Below, one piece after another: positions 1-8,358 of a stretch of 64,000 nt of DNA. Source of the stretch: Arthrobacter humicola (GTDB lineage Bacteria; Actinomycetota; Actinomycetes; Actinomycetales; Micrococcaceae). The translations under genes and the position numbers were made by a program. The stretch's first letter is position 1; every line of letters begins with the position of its first letter. The DNA is taken from assembly GCF_022803015.1 (NCBI RefSeq), contig NZ_JAFKON010000001.1:620001-684000 (forward strand), given 5' to 3'. Under the pieces are notes generated by a model, which ran no database searches, was not told the DNA's origin, and saw nothing but the letters and a program-made list of their open reading frames with translations.

Positions 1-1350
1 AAGGAACACCAAGGCATAACCTGCAGAGAGGGCCGCCAGCGTCACGCCACCGGCCGTGGCTGCTGCGGCGATGGTGCTGAACAAGGCGATGCCGAGGGAG
101 CCGCCGATCTGCTGCGAGGCGTTGACCAACGCACTGGCCACACCGGAGTCATCCTTGTCCACGCCGAACAGGGCAAGGTTCTGCATGGGCACGAACACCA
201 TGCCCAGCCCGATGCCTAGGAGAAGCAGGGCGGGGAGCATGTTGACGAAGTAGCTGCCCTCGGCGCTGACCTGGGTGAGCCACAGCATCGCAGCCGCCAT
301 GAAGACCGGCCCCACGGCGGTCGGGATTTTGGCCCCCAGTTTCGGCAGGTTCTTCGCGACGAGCGCTGCCGTGATGATTACCGCAACCGTCATCGGCAGC
401 GAAGCCAGCCCGGCGAGGAACGGAGCGAAGCCCAGCACGATCTGGATGTAGAAGTTGATGAACAGGATGCCGCCAATGAGGACAGCGCCGGAAAGGAACG
501 ACGCCAGGAAGGCGGCCGCGCGGTTTCGTTCGGTGGCCACGCGCAGAGGCAGGAGCGGATGCCTGACTTTGGTCTCGACCAGGACGAAGACTGCCAGGAG
601 AACTGCACCGGCGGCAATGAAGCCCCAGGCTTCGGGGGCATCCCAGCCGTGCTCGGCGTTGGTGAAGCCGTAGACGAGGGATCCCAGGCCGAGGGCTGCC
701 AGAATAACCCCGGGCCAGTCGTACTTGGTGGACCCTTGGGCCCTGCTGTCACTGACCAGGGACCACACGCCGAAGAGGGCGATGGCGGCAATCGGCACAT
801 TCACGAAGAAGCACCAGCGCCAGCTCACGTGTTCGGTCAAAAACCCGCCCAGCAGGACACCGGCGGCCGCGCCGACGCCGGTGATGGAGCCGAAAATCGC
901 AAACGCCGTGCCGCGGTCCTTTCCGCCCGGAAAGGCGACGGTCAGCAGCGCCAAGGCAGCAGGGGCCAGCAGCGCAGCGAACACGCCCTGCAGCGCGCGG
1001 GCGCCGATCAGCTCCCAGGGCTGCTGTGCGATGCCGCCGACCAGGGACGCGGCGGCGAAGCCGACGGCGGCCACAAGGAACGTCCGCTTGCGGCCCCAGA
1101 AGTCTGCAATGCGTCCGCCGAGCAGCAGGAACGCGCCGAAGGCCAGCGCGTAGGCGGTGACCACCCAGGACCGCGTCGCGTCGCTGATCCCCATCTCGAG
1201 CTGGAGACGCGGCAGCGCCAGGTTCACGATCGTGCCGTCCAGCACCACCATGAACTGCGCGAGGGCGAGGAACCCCAGCGCCCACCAGCGGTTCCCTGGC
1301 CTGCTCCCCCGCCGGACGACTGCCTCTTCCAACTGTGTTGCCATACCCAT
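1..1350 (-). CDS. MFS drug:H+ antiporter, DHA2/EmrB-like (C-terminus cut by window edge)
   Basis: Inner-membrane proton-driven exporter of the 14-segment DHA2 family. The reading frame runs off the left edge, so about 450 residues are seen and the last tens are missing. Visible family marks are motif A (GGRIADFWGRKR) after the second membrane segment and a motif-C-like glycine-rich stretch (GVGAAAGVLLGG). The ATG at 1350 has GGAGG seven bases upstream; the ATG two codons later is too far from it. The gene lies 84 bases downstream of a MarR-type gene with a palindromic site between them, the usual layout of a MarR-controlled efflux pump. The substrate cannot be read from sequence. Confidence 0.85.
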   Translation of the reverse strand, partial: MGMATQLEEAVVRRGSRPGNRWWALGFLALAQFMVVLDGTIVNLALPRLQLEMGISDATRSWVVTAYALAFGAFLLLGGRIADFWGRKRTFLVAAVGFAAASLVGGIAQQPWELIGARALQGVFAALLAPAALALLTVAFPGGKDRGTAFAIFGSITGVGAAAGVLLGGFLTEHVSWRWCFFVNVPIAAIALFGVWSLVSDSRAQGSTKYDWPGVILAALGLGSLVYGFTNAEHGWDAPEAWGFIAAGAVLLAVFVLVETKVRHPLLPLRVATERNRAAAFLASFLSGAVLIGGILFINFYIQIVLGFAPFLAGLASLPMTVAVIITAALVAKNLPKLGAKIPTAVGPVFMAAAMLWLTQVSAEGSYFVNMLPALLLLGIGLGMVFVPMQNLALFGVDKDDSGVASALVNASQQIGGSLGIALFSTIAAAATAGGVTLAALSAGYALVFL

Positions 1351-1371
1351 GTCCCATCCTCCAAAGTAGTA

Positions 1372-1387
1372 ATACTTATAAAAGTAT
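1372..1387. promoter_or_regulatory. Probable MarR operator upstream of the MFS gene
   Basis: ATACTT-ATAA-AAGTAT is a perfect 6-bp inverted repeat with a 4-bp spacer, in an AT-rich island 22 bases before the MFS start codon, unlike the surrounding GC-rich DNA. On the minus strand it also contains TATAAG, a possible -10 element. MarR proteins commonly bind such short palindromes over promoters. Binding is inferred. Confidence 0.55.
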
Positions 1388-1434
1388 AACTATCGAGGAC
1401 GACGGATCACGACCCTGGAAGGGGGTGATGTGGG

Positions 1435-1929
1435 TTACTCGGGTTCGGACAGTATCGAGGCGAGGCGCTGCAGGGCCGGGAGGCTGGCGGCAATTTGCTC
1501 GCGCTCTTCAGGCAGCAACCGGGAACTGGCCGACACCAGCGCCCCCGCCCAGGCACCCTCGAGGAGCGCCTTGATCCGCTGGGATTCGGCCGTGGGGTGG
1601 AGGGCGACGTAGCGCTTGTCCGCGGCGTCGCGGATCCTGGTGACGAGGCCTGCGGCGACCAGCTCACGCAGCTGGACGCTGACGTTGCTGAACTGCCGGC
1701 CCAGACGGGAAGCGACTTCCGCGACGGTGATGCCGGGGTTGCTTTCGATGACGCGGAGGATTTCCAGCACGCCGTTGGACAGCGGCCGGACGCCGGTGTC
1801 ATTGTGTGACTTCCGCCGGACGTCGGCGGAAATGTCGATCACGGCGACGGCCAGGGCCCGGTGGTCGACGGCCTTGTCCAGCGCTTCGCCTGCGCCAATG
1901 CTTTCCATTCCATAAGCATAGGCGTCCAT
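1435..1929 (-). CDS. MarR-family transcriptional regulator
   Basis: A 164-residue protein with a winged helix-turn-helix at about residues 50-110 (PLSNGVLEILRVIESNPGIT, then VAEVASRLGRQFSNVSVQLREL) and the wing DAADKRYVALHPTA, typical of MarR dimers. It starts 14 bases after the upstream TetR gene, so it may be read from the same transcript. It likely represses the MFS gene just downstream through the palindrome at 1372-1387. The start at 1929 has no clear ribosome-binding site; the ATG at 1908 is an alternative. The N-terminal 40 residues are atypical. Confidence 0.85.
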   Translation of the reverse strand: MDAYAYGMESIGAGEALDKAVDHRALAVAVIDISADVRRKSHNDTGVRPLSNGVLEILRVIESNPGITVAEVASRLGRQFSNVSVQLRELVAAGLVTRIRDAADKRYVALHPTAESQRIKALLEGAWAGALVSASSRLLPEEREQIAASLPALQRLASILSEPE

Positions 1930-1943
1930 CTGCGAGGGCAGGC

Positions 1944-2558
1944 TTAGCCTTCGTCGCAGAGCAGGTGATACCAGTTATCGGCGAGCACCTCGAGTGCGTG
2001 TTCCCGGTTTGGTTCAAACTTCCGTCGGGTCCAGAGCGTGGCCACGTAGTCGAGCGAGGTGAAGGCAAGGGTGCCCCGAATGTGGTGCGTCTCCTCCGGG
2101 AAGCGCCCTGCCAGCTCCATTCCGCGCACGAGGTCCGAAATGACCTCCTCATGCCATCCCTCGACCAAGGCGCGCACTTCGCGATCGATGGCTGCGGCCT
2201 CCTCGAGCACGTCTAGGTACGGGCGGAAGACCGGCCAGAGCGCCGCCCGCGACTCCAGCCAGGCCAGGATGCCCGCCAGCTCGCCCGCCCGCACGACGTC
2301 GACGAGCTCGGCCGCGGTCGATCCCCGTTCGGGGCCGGCCGCGCGATCCAGGACGGCATTGACGCGGGCCATGAAGTCCCGCATCAGGTCGCTGCGCGTG
2401 GGGTAATAGGCGTAAAAAGTCACCCGGGTGGTGCCGGCCGCAGCGGCGATCTCATCGATCGTCGTCGCGGCGTACCCCTTCTCGGTGAAGAGCTCCAGCG
2501 CCCGTTCGACGATCACGTCGCGGGTCAGCTGCTTCTGGGCTTCTCGCAACGACGACAT
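1944..2558 (-). CDS. TetR-family transcriptional regulator (first of two paralogues)
   Basis: A 204-residue TetR regulator. The N-terminal helix-turn-helix spans about residues 10-55 (ALELFTEKGYAATTIDEIAA, followed by AGTTRVTFYAYYP); the rest is a helical ligand-binding domain. AGGA lies eight bases before the ATG. The gene starts 28 bases after the ferredoxin reductase, so it is probably the distal gene of the P450 operon. It resembles the TetR at 14245-14832 through the DNA-binding domain and the shared N-terminal AQKQ-TR pattern. A plausible role is repression of the island through the two palindromes at 7099-7115 and 7184-7200; this is inferred. Confidence 0.88.
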   Translation of the reverse strand: MSSLREAQKQLTRDVIVERALELFTEKGYAATTIDEIAAAAGTTRVTFYAYYPTRSDLMRDFMARVNAVLDRAAGPERGSTAAELVDVVRAGELAGILAWLESRAALWPVFRPYLDVLEEAAAIDREVRALVEGWHEEVISDLVRGMELAGRFPEETHHIRGTLAFTSLDYVATLWTRRKFEPNREHALEVLADNWYHLLCDEG

Positions 2559-2586
2559 GGATCAATCCTAACGGTGTTGTGCGGCG

Positions 2587-3834
2587 TCAGGTTCGAGCGG
2601 GCGCCGCCGCACGCAGCGCGGCCGGACCGACGTCGGCGAACCGGCGCAGCTTGGGGACGGGGATCCGGTAGTTGAGCGCGGCGGCGGTGCCGAAACCGTC
2701 CGTGTTGTCCCAGCGAAGCAGCATCGAGTCCTCGGCCCCGCCGGGCTCGCAGTAGTCGGGAGGCCCGACAGCCGGCGCGAAGCCCGCCGACTTGAGCGAG
2801 AGGCCGAAGCCCTCCGTCCAGAAGTACGGCTGGAAGTCGAACTCGGGCGCCGCGTCACCCTTGAGGAGGCCGACGCCGGCGATCCTGGCCTGGTCGATGG
2901 CGCTGGTCCACAGGGGCACCCGTTCCACCCCGCGGCGGGTCGGGAAGGACGCCACATCGCCGGCGGCGACGATGTCCGGCCGGAGCCTGCCGCGGGAATC
3001 GACCCGCAGCTGTCCGTCGATGAGAAGGTTCGAGCCGGCGAGCCAGCCGATGTTCGGCGCGTCCCCGATGGCGGTGACCACCAGGTCGGCCTCCAGCGCG
3101 GTGCCGTTGGCCAGGACGACCTTTGCCCCGGCACCGTGATCGACAAGCCGGGCCTTCCCGCCGCCGACCACGCGCAGTCCGCGCCGGATGGCGGCGGCGG
3201 TGAAGATATCCGCCAGATGGTCGCCGAGCTGACGCGCCAGGGGCTTGCCGTCGGAGACGAGGGTGACCTCGCAGCCCGCGTGCACGCAACCGGACGCGAC
3301 CTCCATGCCCAGCGCTCCACCGCCGAGCACGATAACCGACGGGCGCGATGCGACGCGTTCCTTGAGGAGGATCGCATCCTCGATGGTGCGCAGGGTGAGT
3401 TCCCGGTGGGAGCCGTCCCGTTGCGGTCCGGCTGCTCCCTTCTTCTGCGTCTTTTGCGCACCCGCCCCGAGTCGCTTTGCCCGGGAACCCGAAGCGATGA
3501 CGAGGCCGTCATACGGCAGCTCCCCTCCCCCGTCCAGGCGCACCAGCCGGGCCTCGACGTCCAGGCCTGTGGCGCTGACTCCGAGCAGGTCCGTTGCCTC
3601 GTGGGTCGGCTCGGGGAGCACATGGGGTTGGAGTCCGCCGTCGCTGTTCCCGCCGACAGTGTTGTCATCGACAGCGTGCAGCAGCGCCTTGGAGAGGGCC
3701 GGCCGGCTGTAAGGCTGGTGGCGCTCAGCGCCCACAACAGTGAGCTCGCCGTCGAAGCCGGCCGAGCGCAGCGAGTCGCAGGCCGTGAGTCCGGCGATGC
3801 CGTTGCCGACCACCACGATCTTTCGCATCGTCAT
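2587..3834 (-). CDS. FAD-dependent ferredoxin reductase, redox partner of the P450
   Basis: A 415-residue NAD(P)H:ferredoxin reductase of the pyridine nucleotide-disulfide oxidoreductase superfamily. It has an N-terminal FAD-binding GxGxxG (VVVGNGIAGL), a central NAD-binding glycine motif (VIVLGGGALGMEVA), and the second FAD motif near residue 290 (DIVAAGDVASFP). A C-terminal reductase domain (PYFWTEGFG) follows. Its ATG overlaps the ferredoxin stop by 4 bp, so the two are translationally coupled. It should pass electrons from NAD(P)H to the adjacent [3Fe-4S] ferredoxin and then to the P450. A short polar insert near residue 125 (KTQKKGAAGPQR) is not usual in the family. Confidence 0.9.
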   Translation of the reverse strand: MTMRKIVVVGNGIAGLTACDSLRSAGFDGELTVVGAERHQPYSRPALSKALLHAVDDNTVGGNSDGGLQPHVLPEPTHEATDLLGVSATGLDVEARLVRLDGGGELPYDGLVIASGSRAKRLGAGAQKTQKKGAAGPQRDGSHRELTLRTIEDAILLKERVASRPSVIVLGGGALGMEVASGCVHAGCEVTLVSDGKPLARQLGDHLADIFTAAAIRRGLRVVGGGKARLVDHGAGAKVVLANGTALEADLVVTAIGDAPNIGWLAGSNLLIDGQLRVDSRGRLRPDIVAAGDVASFPTRRGVERVPLWTSAIDQARIAGVGLLKGDAAPEFDFQPYFWTEGFGLSLKSAGFAPAVGPPDYCEPGGAEDSMLLRWDNTDGFGTAAALNYRIPVPKLRRFADVGPAALRAAAPART

Positions 3835-4025
3835 GCCGCGGCCAATCGCAGTGCGGCAACCGGGCAGACCCTTACCGCCGCCTTCGCGGCGTCCAGGTCA
3901 GCGCCTTCCACGTCGGGTACGTCGAGTACCAGCTCGCCGTCATCGTCGAGGTGCATCAGCCGGGGCGCGGCTTCTTCGCAGAGGCCGTGTCCCTCGCAGC
4001 GCGGCCGGTCGAGTTGGATCCTCAT
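3831..4025 (-). CDS. [3Fe-4S] ferredoxin for cytochrome P450
   Basis: A 64-residue ferredoxin with the actinobacterial P450-partner pattern: Cys10-x2-His-x2-Cys16 and a distal Cys54-Pro. Three cysteines, with His/Gly in place of the fourth, point to a [3Fe-4S] rather than a [4Fe-4S] cluster. It overlaps the P450 gene upstream and the reductase gene downstream by 4 bp each (ATGA), so the three proteins of the electron-transfer chain are made together. The protein is acidic, as expected for docking onto a basic P450 surface. Confidence 0.92.
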   Translation of the reverse strand: MRIQLDRPRCEGHGLCEEAAPRLMHLDDDGELVLDVPDVEGADLDAAKAAVRVCPVAALRLAAA

Positions 4026-5194
4026 GCTGCCACCACCTTGGCGACCTGGAGCGACTCGAGGCTCCGCGTGATGTTGCTCGGCTCCCGGACCTCGTCGGAG
4101 ACCGTCAGCGTTTTCACCCTGCGGGCAAGCGCCTCAATAATCGCATGCGCTTCCAGTTTCGCCAGGCCCTGGCCGGCGCAGCCGTGCGGTCCGTAGCCGA
4201 AGGACAGGTGGTCGACCGGGTTCCGCATCACGTCGAAGGTGTCGGGATCCCCGTAGTGCCGCGGGTCGCGGTTGCCGGCCCCAAAGAGGATGCCCACCTG
4301 GGCACCTGCGGGAATCGTGACGCCCTCGATCTCCACGTCGCGCATTGCCTTGCGGCCCCAGATGTGAACCGGGGCCCAGTAGCGCAGCACTTCGGCGAAC
4401 GCTGCGGGGACCAGGTCCGGGTTCTTCCGGACCAGTTCGAACTGCTCCGGGTGGCGGCCGAACAGCGCGATGATGTTCCCGATTGACGCGATTGTCGTAT
4501 CAACGCCGGCTCCCAGGTACTGATGGATGATGTGCCCCGCAGAGCCCTGGGGAATGTCGCCGCGTGTCTCGGCATCGAAAATACCTCGGCCGATTGAGCC
4601 GGGTGTGAGGTCTTCTGCGGTGACCGACGAGCACCAGCCGTAGAGCTCGCCGGCGATCGGGAAGCTCTCCTGGGTGCGCTGGTTCAGCGGGCCGATGACC
4701 TGCATCGCGGCCTGGCCCCAGCGCAGCATGTTGTCCTTGACGTGTCCGCTGAAGCCAATGAGGTCGGCAACGATTTCGATCGGGAAGGCCCGGGCCAGGG
4801 AATCGATGGCATCGAAGCTGCCGCTGGCGGCGAGCTCGGCGACGAGCTTGTCCGCCTTTTCGTCGATGACGACTTTCAGGCCGCGGAGCGCCCGGGGGGT
4901 GAGGTTCTGTGACAGCGTGGCGCGGAGCTGCGTGTGGATGGGCGGGTCGGAGGCGAGGGAGGTGCCCTGAAGCGCTTCGTTCACCATGGGGTTGAAGCCG
5001 ATGCTGGTGGACGAGAAGGTCTCCGGGTCGCCGAGCGCATCGCGGATGACGTCGTAGCGCGTCAGGACGTAGAGGCTGTTCTTGGGGAGGTGGACCACTG
5101 CGGCCTGCTCGCGGAGCGCGGCGTAGGTGGGGTAAGGGTCGACCAGGATGTCGTCGTCCCAGATGTCGATGACGGATTCGGTGGGTGCAGTCAC
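4022..5194 (-). CDS. Cytochrome P450 monooxygenase
   Basis: A 390-residue soluble bacterial class I P450. The haem loop is FGYGPHGCAG with the ligand Cys339; the I-helix oxygen-activation motif is GAGVDTT (228-234); the K-helix ExxR is E268-V-L-R271. The GTG start at 5194 has AAGGAG six bases upstream. It is the first gene of the coupled P450-ferredoxin-reductase set and lies 48 bases after the MFS gene. It probably hydroxylates the substrate of the divergent hydrolase operon. The substrate class is not readable from sequence. Confidence 0.93.
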   Translation of the reverse strand: MTAPTESVIDIWDDDILVDPYPTYAALREQAAVVHLPKNSLYVLTRYDVIRDALGDPETFSSTSIGFNPMVNEALQGTSLASDPPIHTQLRATLSQNLTPRALRGLKVVIDEKADKLVAELAASGSFDAIDSLARAFPIEIVADLIGFSGHVKDNMLRWGQAAMQVIGPLNQRTQESFPIAGELYGWCSSVTAEDLTPGSIGRGIFDAETRGDIPQGSAGHIIHQYLGAGVDTTIASIGNIIALFGRHPEQFELVRKNPDLVPAAFAEVLRYWAPVHIWGRKAMRDVEIEGVTIPAGAQVGILFGAGNRDPRHYGDPDTFDVMRNPVDHLSFGYGPHGCAGQGLAKLEAHAIIEALARRVKTLTVSDEVREPSNITRSLESLQVAKVVAA

Positions 5195-5242
5195 AGTGTT
5201 CTCCTTGTGGATGGTAGGTGGTCAGCCCGGGGCCGGAAGCCG

Positions 5243-6979
5243 TCAGGCTTGGACGATCGCTTCGGCATTGGAATCAGTGGTTGTCGAGGTTTCCGTGATG
5301 GCCTCGGGCGCGGGCGCCGAGGACCGGGCAGAGATGAAGAGGGTGAGAGTGGCGGAGAGGATCGCCGCGATGCCCGCGGTGAGGTATACAGCCTGGAATC
5401 CCTGGCCCAGTGAGGTCCCTGCCACGCCCTGGATTTGCGGCTGTGCGGCGTTGAGGGCCTGGACCATACCGTCGACCGCCGGGGTGGGCGCGCCGCCGGC
5501 CAGTGCCTGGCCGGAGAACTGGGCGATGACCCCGTCCCAGCCGGCGAGGAAGCCCAGCGGCGGCACGTTCGCCAGCCCGCTGACGGCCTCTGCGGGCAGT
5601 CCCGCCCCGCCGAGGATCCCGGCAAGGGGACCCGCGAAGGCCGTGGCTCCGATGCCGAAGGCGATGGCTGAGCCTACAACGGGGCCGAGGGCGAAGCCGA
5701 AGTCGCGTAGGAGGTTCGTTGTCGCCGAAGCCATGCCGATCTGCTGGGGCGGGACGGTGTTGATGGCAACAGCGGTGACGGAACCGACGGTGAGCGCGAA
5801 TCCGATACCCAACAGCAGGAGCGGCGGAATGAAGGCCGTCCAAGGGGTGCCGCCGAAGGCCTCCGGAGTGCCGAGGGCGAATGTCGAGAGCCAGAAACCG
5901 GAAACTGCCATGAGGACGAAGCCCGCGGTGAGCACCCAGCGCGGTGCTACGTGGTGGATGAGCCACCCCACCACCGGGATGAAGGCGAATGCCGGGCCCT
6001 GAATGAAGACGAACAGCACACCGACCTTCCAGGTCTCGGCCAGCGCGAGTCCACTGACGGCGACGCTGGTGCTGAAGCAGATCGCGAGGAAGGCGAACAT
6101 GCCGGTGACCGCCACAATGCCGGTGATCGAGAAGGCGCTGTTCTTGAACAGCGACAGGTGAATCAGTGGCTGCGCGGTGCGTGATTCGATGACGATGAAG
6201 GAGACCAGGAGGATTCCGCCGGCGACGTAGCTTGCAATCACCTGGGCGCTGCCGAAGCCGGCATCAACCGCTGTCACCGTGGCGTAGAGGACGGCGATAA
6301 GTCCGAGCGCGAGCGTAATCTGGCCGGGGATGTCCAACTTGCGCCCCTCGGCTGCTGCGGAGTCCTTCGCCCGGAGCGCGACGAGGAGTACGAGCACGGC
6401 AATGGCGGCCGCAACCAGGTAGGCCGCCCGCCAGCCGCTGAACTCGTTCCGCGCACCCGGCGCAGCACCCGGCACTGTGAAGAATTGCGCGGTGAAGCCA
6501 GCGAGCACTGGGGAGATGACCGCGCCGAGGGACAGGAACCCGGCCCACGTGGCGATGACCTTCGCCCGTGCGCGGTGATCCGGCGTAATCGCGGCGATCA
6601 TGGACAGCGAGATGGGGAACAGGATGCCCGCCCCGATGCCGCCGACGGCTTGGGCGGCGATCATCATCTCGGTTGTCGGTGCCAGCGCTGCCAGGACGGA
6701 GCCGACGATGCTGACCCCGGCTCCGATGTACAGAAGCTTCTTGCGTCCGAACAGGTCACCCAGGAGGCCCCAGCTGAGCTCGAACACGACAATACCCATC
6801 AAGAACATGCCCGCGATCCAGGTCAGGCCCGCGCCTGAAGTATGGAATTCCGCGGCGAACGTGCCGCTGAGGGCGCCCGGCAGCGCGTTCGTGATCTGGG
6901 CCAGTGTGACTGCGCTGTAGGCGGCCACGAACGTCGCTCGTACCGAGCCGCGGCTCGGTACCGAAATGGTCTGACTCAT
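5243..6979 (-). CDS. MFS transporter, DHA2 family
   Basis: A 578-residue 14-segment major facilitator. Motif A is seen as GDLFGRKK, and glycine-rich transmembrane segments run throughout. There is a loop of about 50 residues rich in Gly, Ala and Pro between the last two segments (roughly residues 445-510). The ATG at 6979 is chosen because AAAGGAG sits eight bases upstream; a longer frame to 7084 has no such site. It is the first gene of the leftward operon and faces the hydrolase operon across the operator region. It could import the substrate or export a product; DHA2 members are mostly exporters. Confidence 0.88.
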   Translation of the reverse strand: MSQTISVPSRGSVRATFVAAYSAVTLAQITNALPGALSGTFAAEFHTSGAGLTWIAGMFLMGIVVFELSWGLLGDLFGRKKLLYIGAGVSIVGSVLAALAPTTEMMIAAQAVGGIGAGILFPISLSMIAAITPDHRARAKVIATWAGFLSLGAVISPVLAGFTAQFFTVPGAAPGARNEFSGWRAAYLVAAAIAVLVLLVALRAKDSAAAEGRKLDIPGQITLALGLIAVLYATVTAVDAGFGSAQVIASYVAGGILLVSFIVIESRTAQPLIHLSLFKNSAFSITGIVAVTGMFAFLAICFSTSVAVSGLALAETWKVGVLFVFIQGPAFAFIPVVGWLIHHVAPRWVLTAGFVLMAVSGFWLSTFALGTPEAFGGTPWTAFIPPLLLLGIGFALTVGSVTAVAINTVPPQQIGMASATTNLLRDFGFALGPVVGSAIAFGIGATAFAGPLAGILGGAGLPAEAVSGLANVPPLGFLAGWDGVIAQFSGQALAGGAPTPAVDGMVQALNAAQPQIQGVAGTSLGQGFQAVYLTAGIAAILSATLTLFISARSSAPAPEAITETSTTTDSNAEAIVQA

Positions 6980-7098
6980 CGATGAAACTCCTTTGTTTCC
7001 GGTCGATTCTCCGGTGACGCGCCATGACTGGTGCCCTGCCGGAGCAAGAGCCGGCAGGCGGAGGGTGGATGTGGCGCTCACCACAGTCTGATGTCAAT

Positions 7099-7115
7099 CT
7101 TTACAAGCTGTCAAG
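7099..7115. promoter_or_regulatory. Probable TetR operator, copy 1
   Basis: CTTTACA-AGC-TGTCAAG is a palindrome with 6 of 7 matching arm positions. Read on the other strand, with flanks, it matches copy 2 at 18 of 21 positions. Its TGTCAA is the minus-strand -35 TTGACA of the MFS/P450 operon. Length and symmetry fit TetR-family operators; both TetR genes of the island are candidates. Confidence 0.6.
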
Positions 7116-7183
7116 AAAATGTACTTAACGTTGGCTTCATGAACGCGTCGACAGCTCGGAGCCGTGTACGGCTCGTATGTTTT

Positions 7184-7200
7184 CTTGACACGATGTAAAG
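7184..7200. promoter_or_regulatory. Probable TetR operator, copy 2
   Basis: CTTGACA-CGA-TGTAAAG is a 17-bp palindrome with 6 of 7 matching arm positions, preceded by TTT as in copy 1 on the opposite strand. Its centre is 85 bp, about eight helical turns, from the centre of copy 1. TTGACA at 7185-7190 is the likely plus-strand -35 box of the hydrolase operon. Confidence 0.6.
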
Positions 7201-7297
7201 AAAGGTGTGATGCTGGCTACACCGCAACGGGGCTACGGCACGGTCAGGCACCGCGGCGCCCCTGTATTCAGCACCCGATCTTCAAGGGAGAAGCCAA

Positions 7298-8308
7298 GTG
7301 AGTCACACCACACCCGTCGATAGCGGGGACGCGTTCCACGCCCCCACCGGGCAAACCGTCAATACCGTATTGGGCCCCGTCCCTGCCGCGGAGCTGGGCG
7401 TTGTCGCGCTCCATGAGGCCTTGTTGTCAGTGGTCCCGGGCGCCCAGTACGCCCCTGAGATCTCCATGGACCGGGCGGAGATCTTCGAGGCCCTGGCGGC
7501 CAAGCTCGCGGACTTCCGCGAGCACGGCGGGCAGACGATCGTCGACAGCACGGGCATGTTCCACGGCCGCGACCTCAAGCTCTACGAGGCGTTGTCCCGC
7601 ACCACCGGCGTCCACATCGTCGCCTCCACGGGCCTGGGCCCGGAGGAAGAACTCGGCGGATACTTCCTGACGCCGCAGACCAACCCGCCCACCCCGTGGC
7701 CGGCTGACAAGTTCGCCGATCTCTTCGGCAAGGAAGTCACTGAGGGGATGGTGGTTCCCCGGGTGGAGCGCCGCGCCGCCGCCGGCATCGTCGCGACCAT
7801 TGCCGACCGCGCCGGCATGACCCCGACCGAGGAAAGCCTGTTCCGCGGCTCCGCCCGCGCCGCCAGGAACACCGGCGTCCCGGTCTCCATCCGTTTCGGC
7901 GCCGATGTCCTGCACGATCTGGACATCGTCCTGGACGAGCAGATCCGAGCCGACCGGGTACTCGTCGGCGACCTGGACCGCAAGGACGCTGCCGGCTCCG
8001 CCATCGAGGTGGCCGGCCGGGGCGCCTTCGTCGGCATTGACCACGTGGGCCTGAACGACCACGCGGACTACCTCACCGACCATGACCGCGCCGAACTGGT
8101 GCTCGGGCTCGTCAAGGCAGGCCATGCCGACAGGATCATCCTCTCGGGCAACTCGATCGGCGTTGCCAAAGGTCTGCCAGAGTACAACCTGCCCTACAGC
8201 CACGTCCTGACGACGTTCGTGCCGTTCCTCAAGGCCCACGGACTGAGCGACGAAGACGCCCGGCGCATCCTCGTGGATAACCCGCGCAACCTGCTGACCG
8301 TGCACTAA
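7298..8308 (+). CDS. Phosphotriesterase-like protein lacking the metal-binding residues (pseudoenzyme)
   Basis: A 336-residue protein of the phosphotriesterase/PLL amidohydrolase fold, collinear with the next gene over nearly its full length (for example VNTVLG and TGVHIVA are shared). Of the six metal ligands, only the first His (His39) is kept. HEH has become HEA (Ala41), the carboxylated Lys is Ala166, the two later His are Arg199 and Asp225, and the Asp is Asn285. It has about 17 extra N-terminal residues. GTG start with AGGGAG seven bases upstream. The frame is intact, so it is not a decaying pseudogene. A structural or regulatory partner role for the active paralogue is possible but unproven. 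Confidence 0.85.
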   Translation: MSHTTPVDSGDAFHAPTGQTVNTVLGPVPAAELGVVALHEALLSVVPGAQYAPEISMDRAEIFEALAAKLADFREHGGQTIVDSTGMFHGRDLKLYEALSRTTGVHIVASTGLGPEEELGGYFLTPQTNPPTPWPADKFADLFGKEVTEGMVVPRVERRAAAGIVATIADRAGMTPTEESLFRGSARAARNTGVPVSIRFGADVLHDLDIVLDEQIRADRVLVGDLDRKDAAGSAIEVAGRGAFVGIDHVGLNDHADYLTDHDRAELVLGLVKAGHADRIILSGNSIGVAKGLPEYNLPYSHVLTTFVPFLKAHGLSDEDARRILVDNPRNLLTVH

Positions 8309-8358
8309 GCACGCCCCGGCCCACCCACAACAAGCTTTCGAAACCATGAGGTGAACGA

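Larger units (their letters stand above)
6980..7297. promoter_or_regulatory. Divergent control region between the P450 and phosphotriesterase operons
   Basis: A 318-bp non-coding region with distinctly AT-rich patches. It holds two 17-bp palindromes listed separately, a third palindrome at 7159-7174 (GAGCCG-TGTA-CGGCTC), and outward-facing TTGACA elements inside both 17-bp sites (plus strand 7185-7190, minus strand 7109-7114). A weak -10 (GATGCT) follows on the plus strand at 18-bp spacing and CAGACT on the minus strand. Repressor binding at the palindromes would therefore cover both -35 boxes. Confidence 0.65.
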
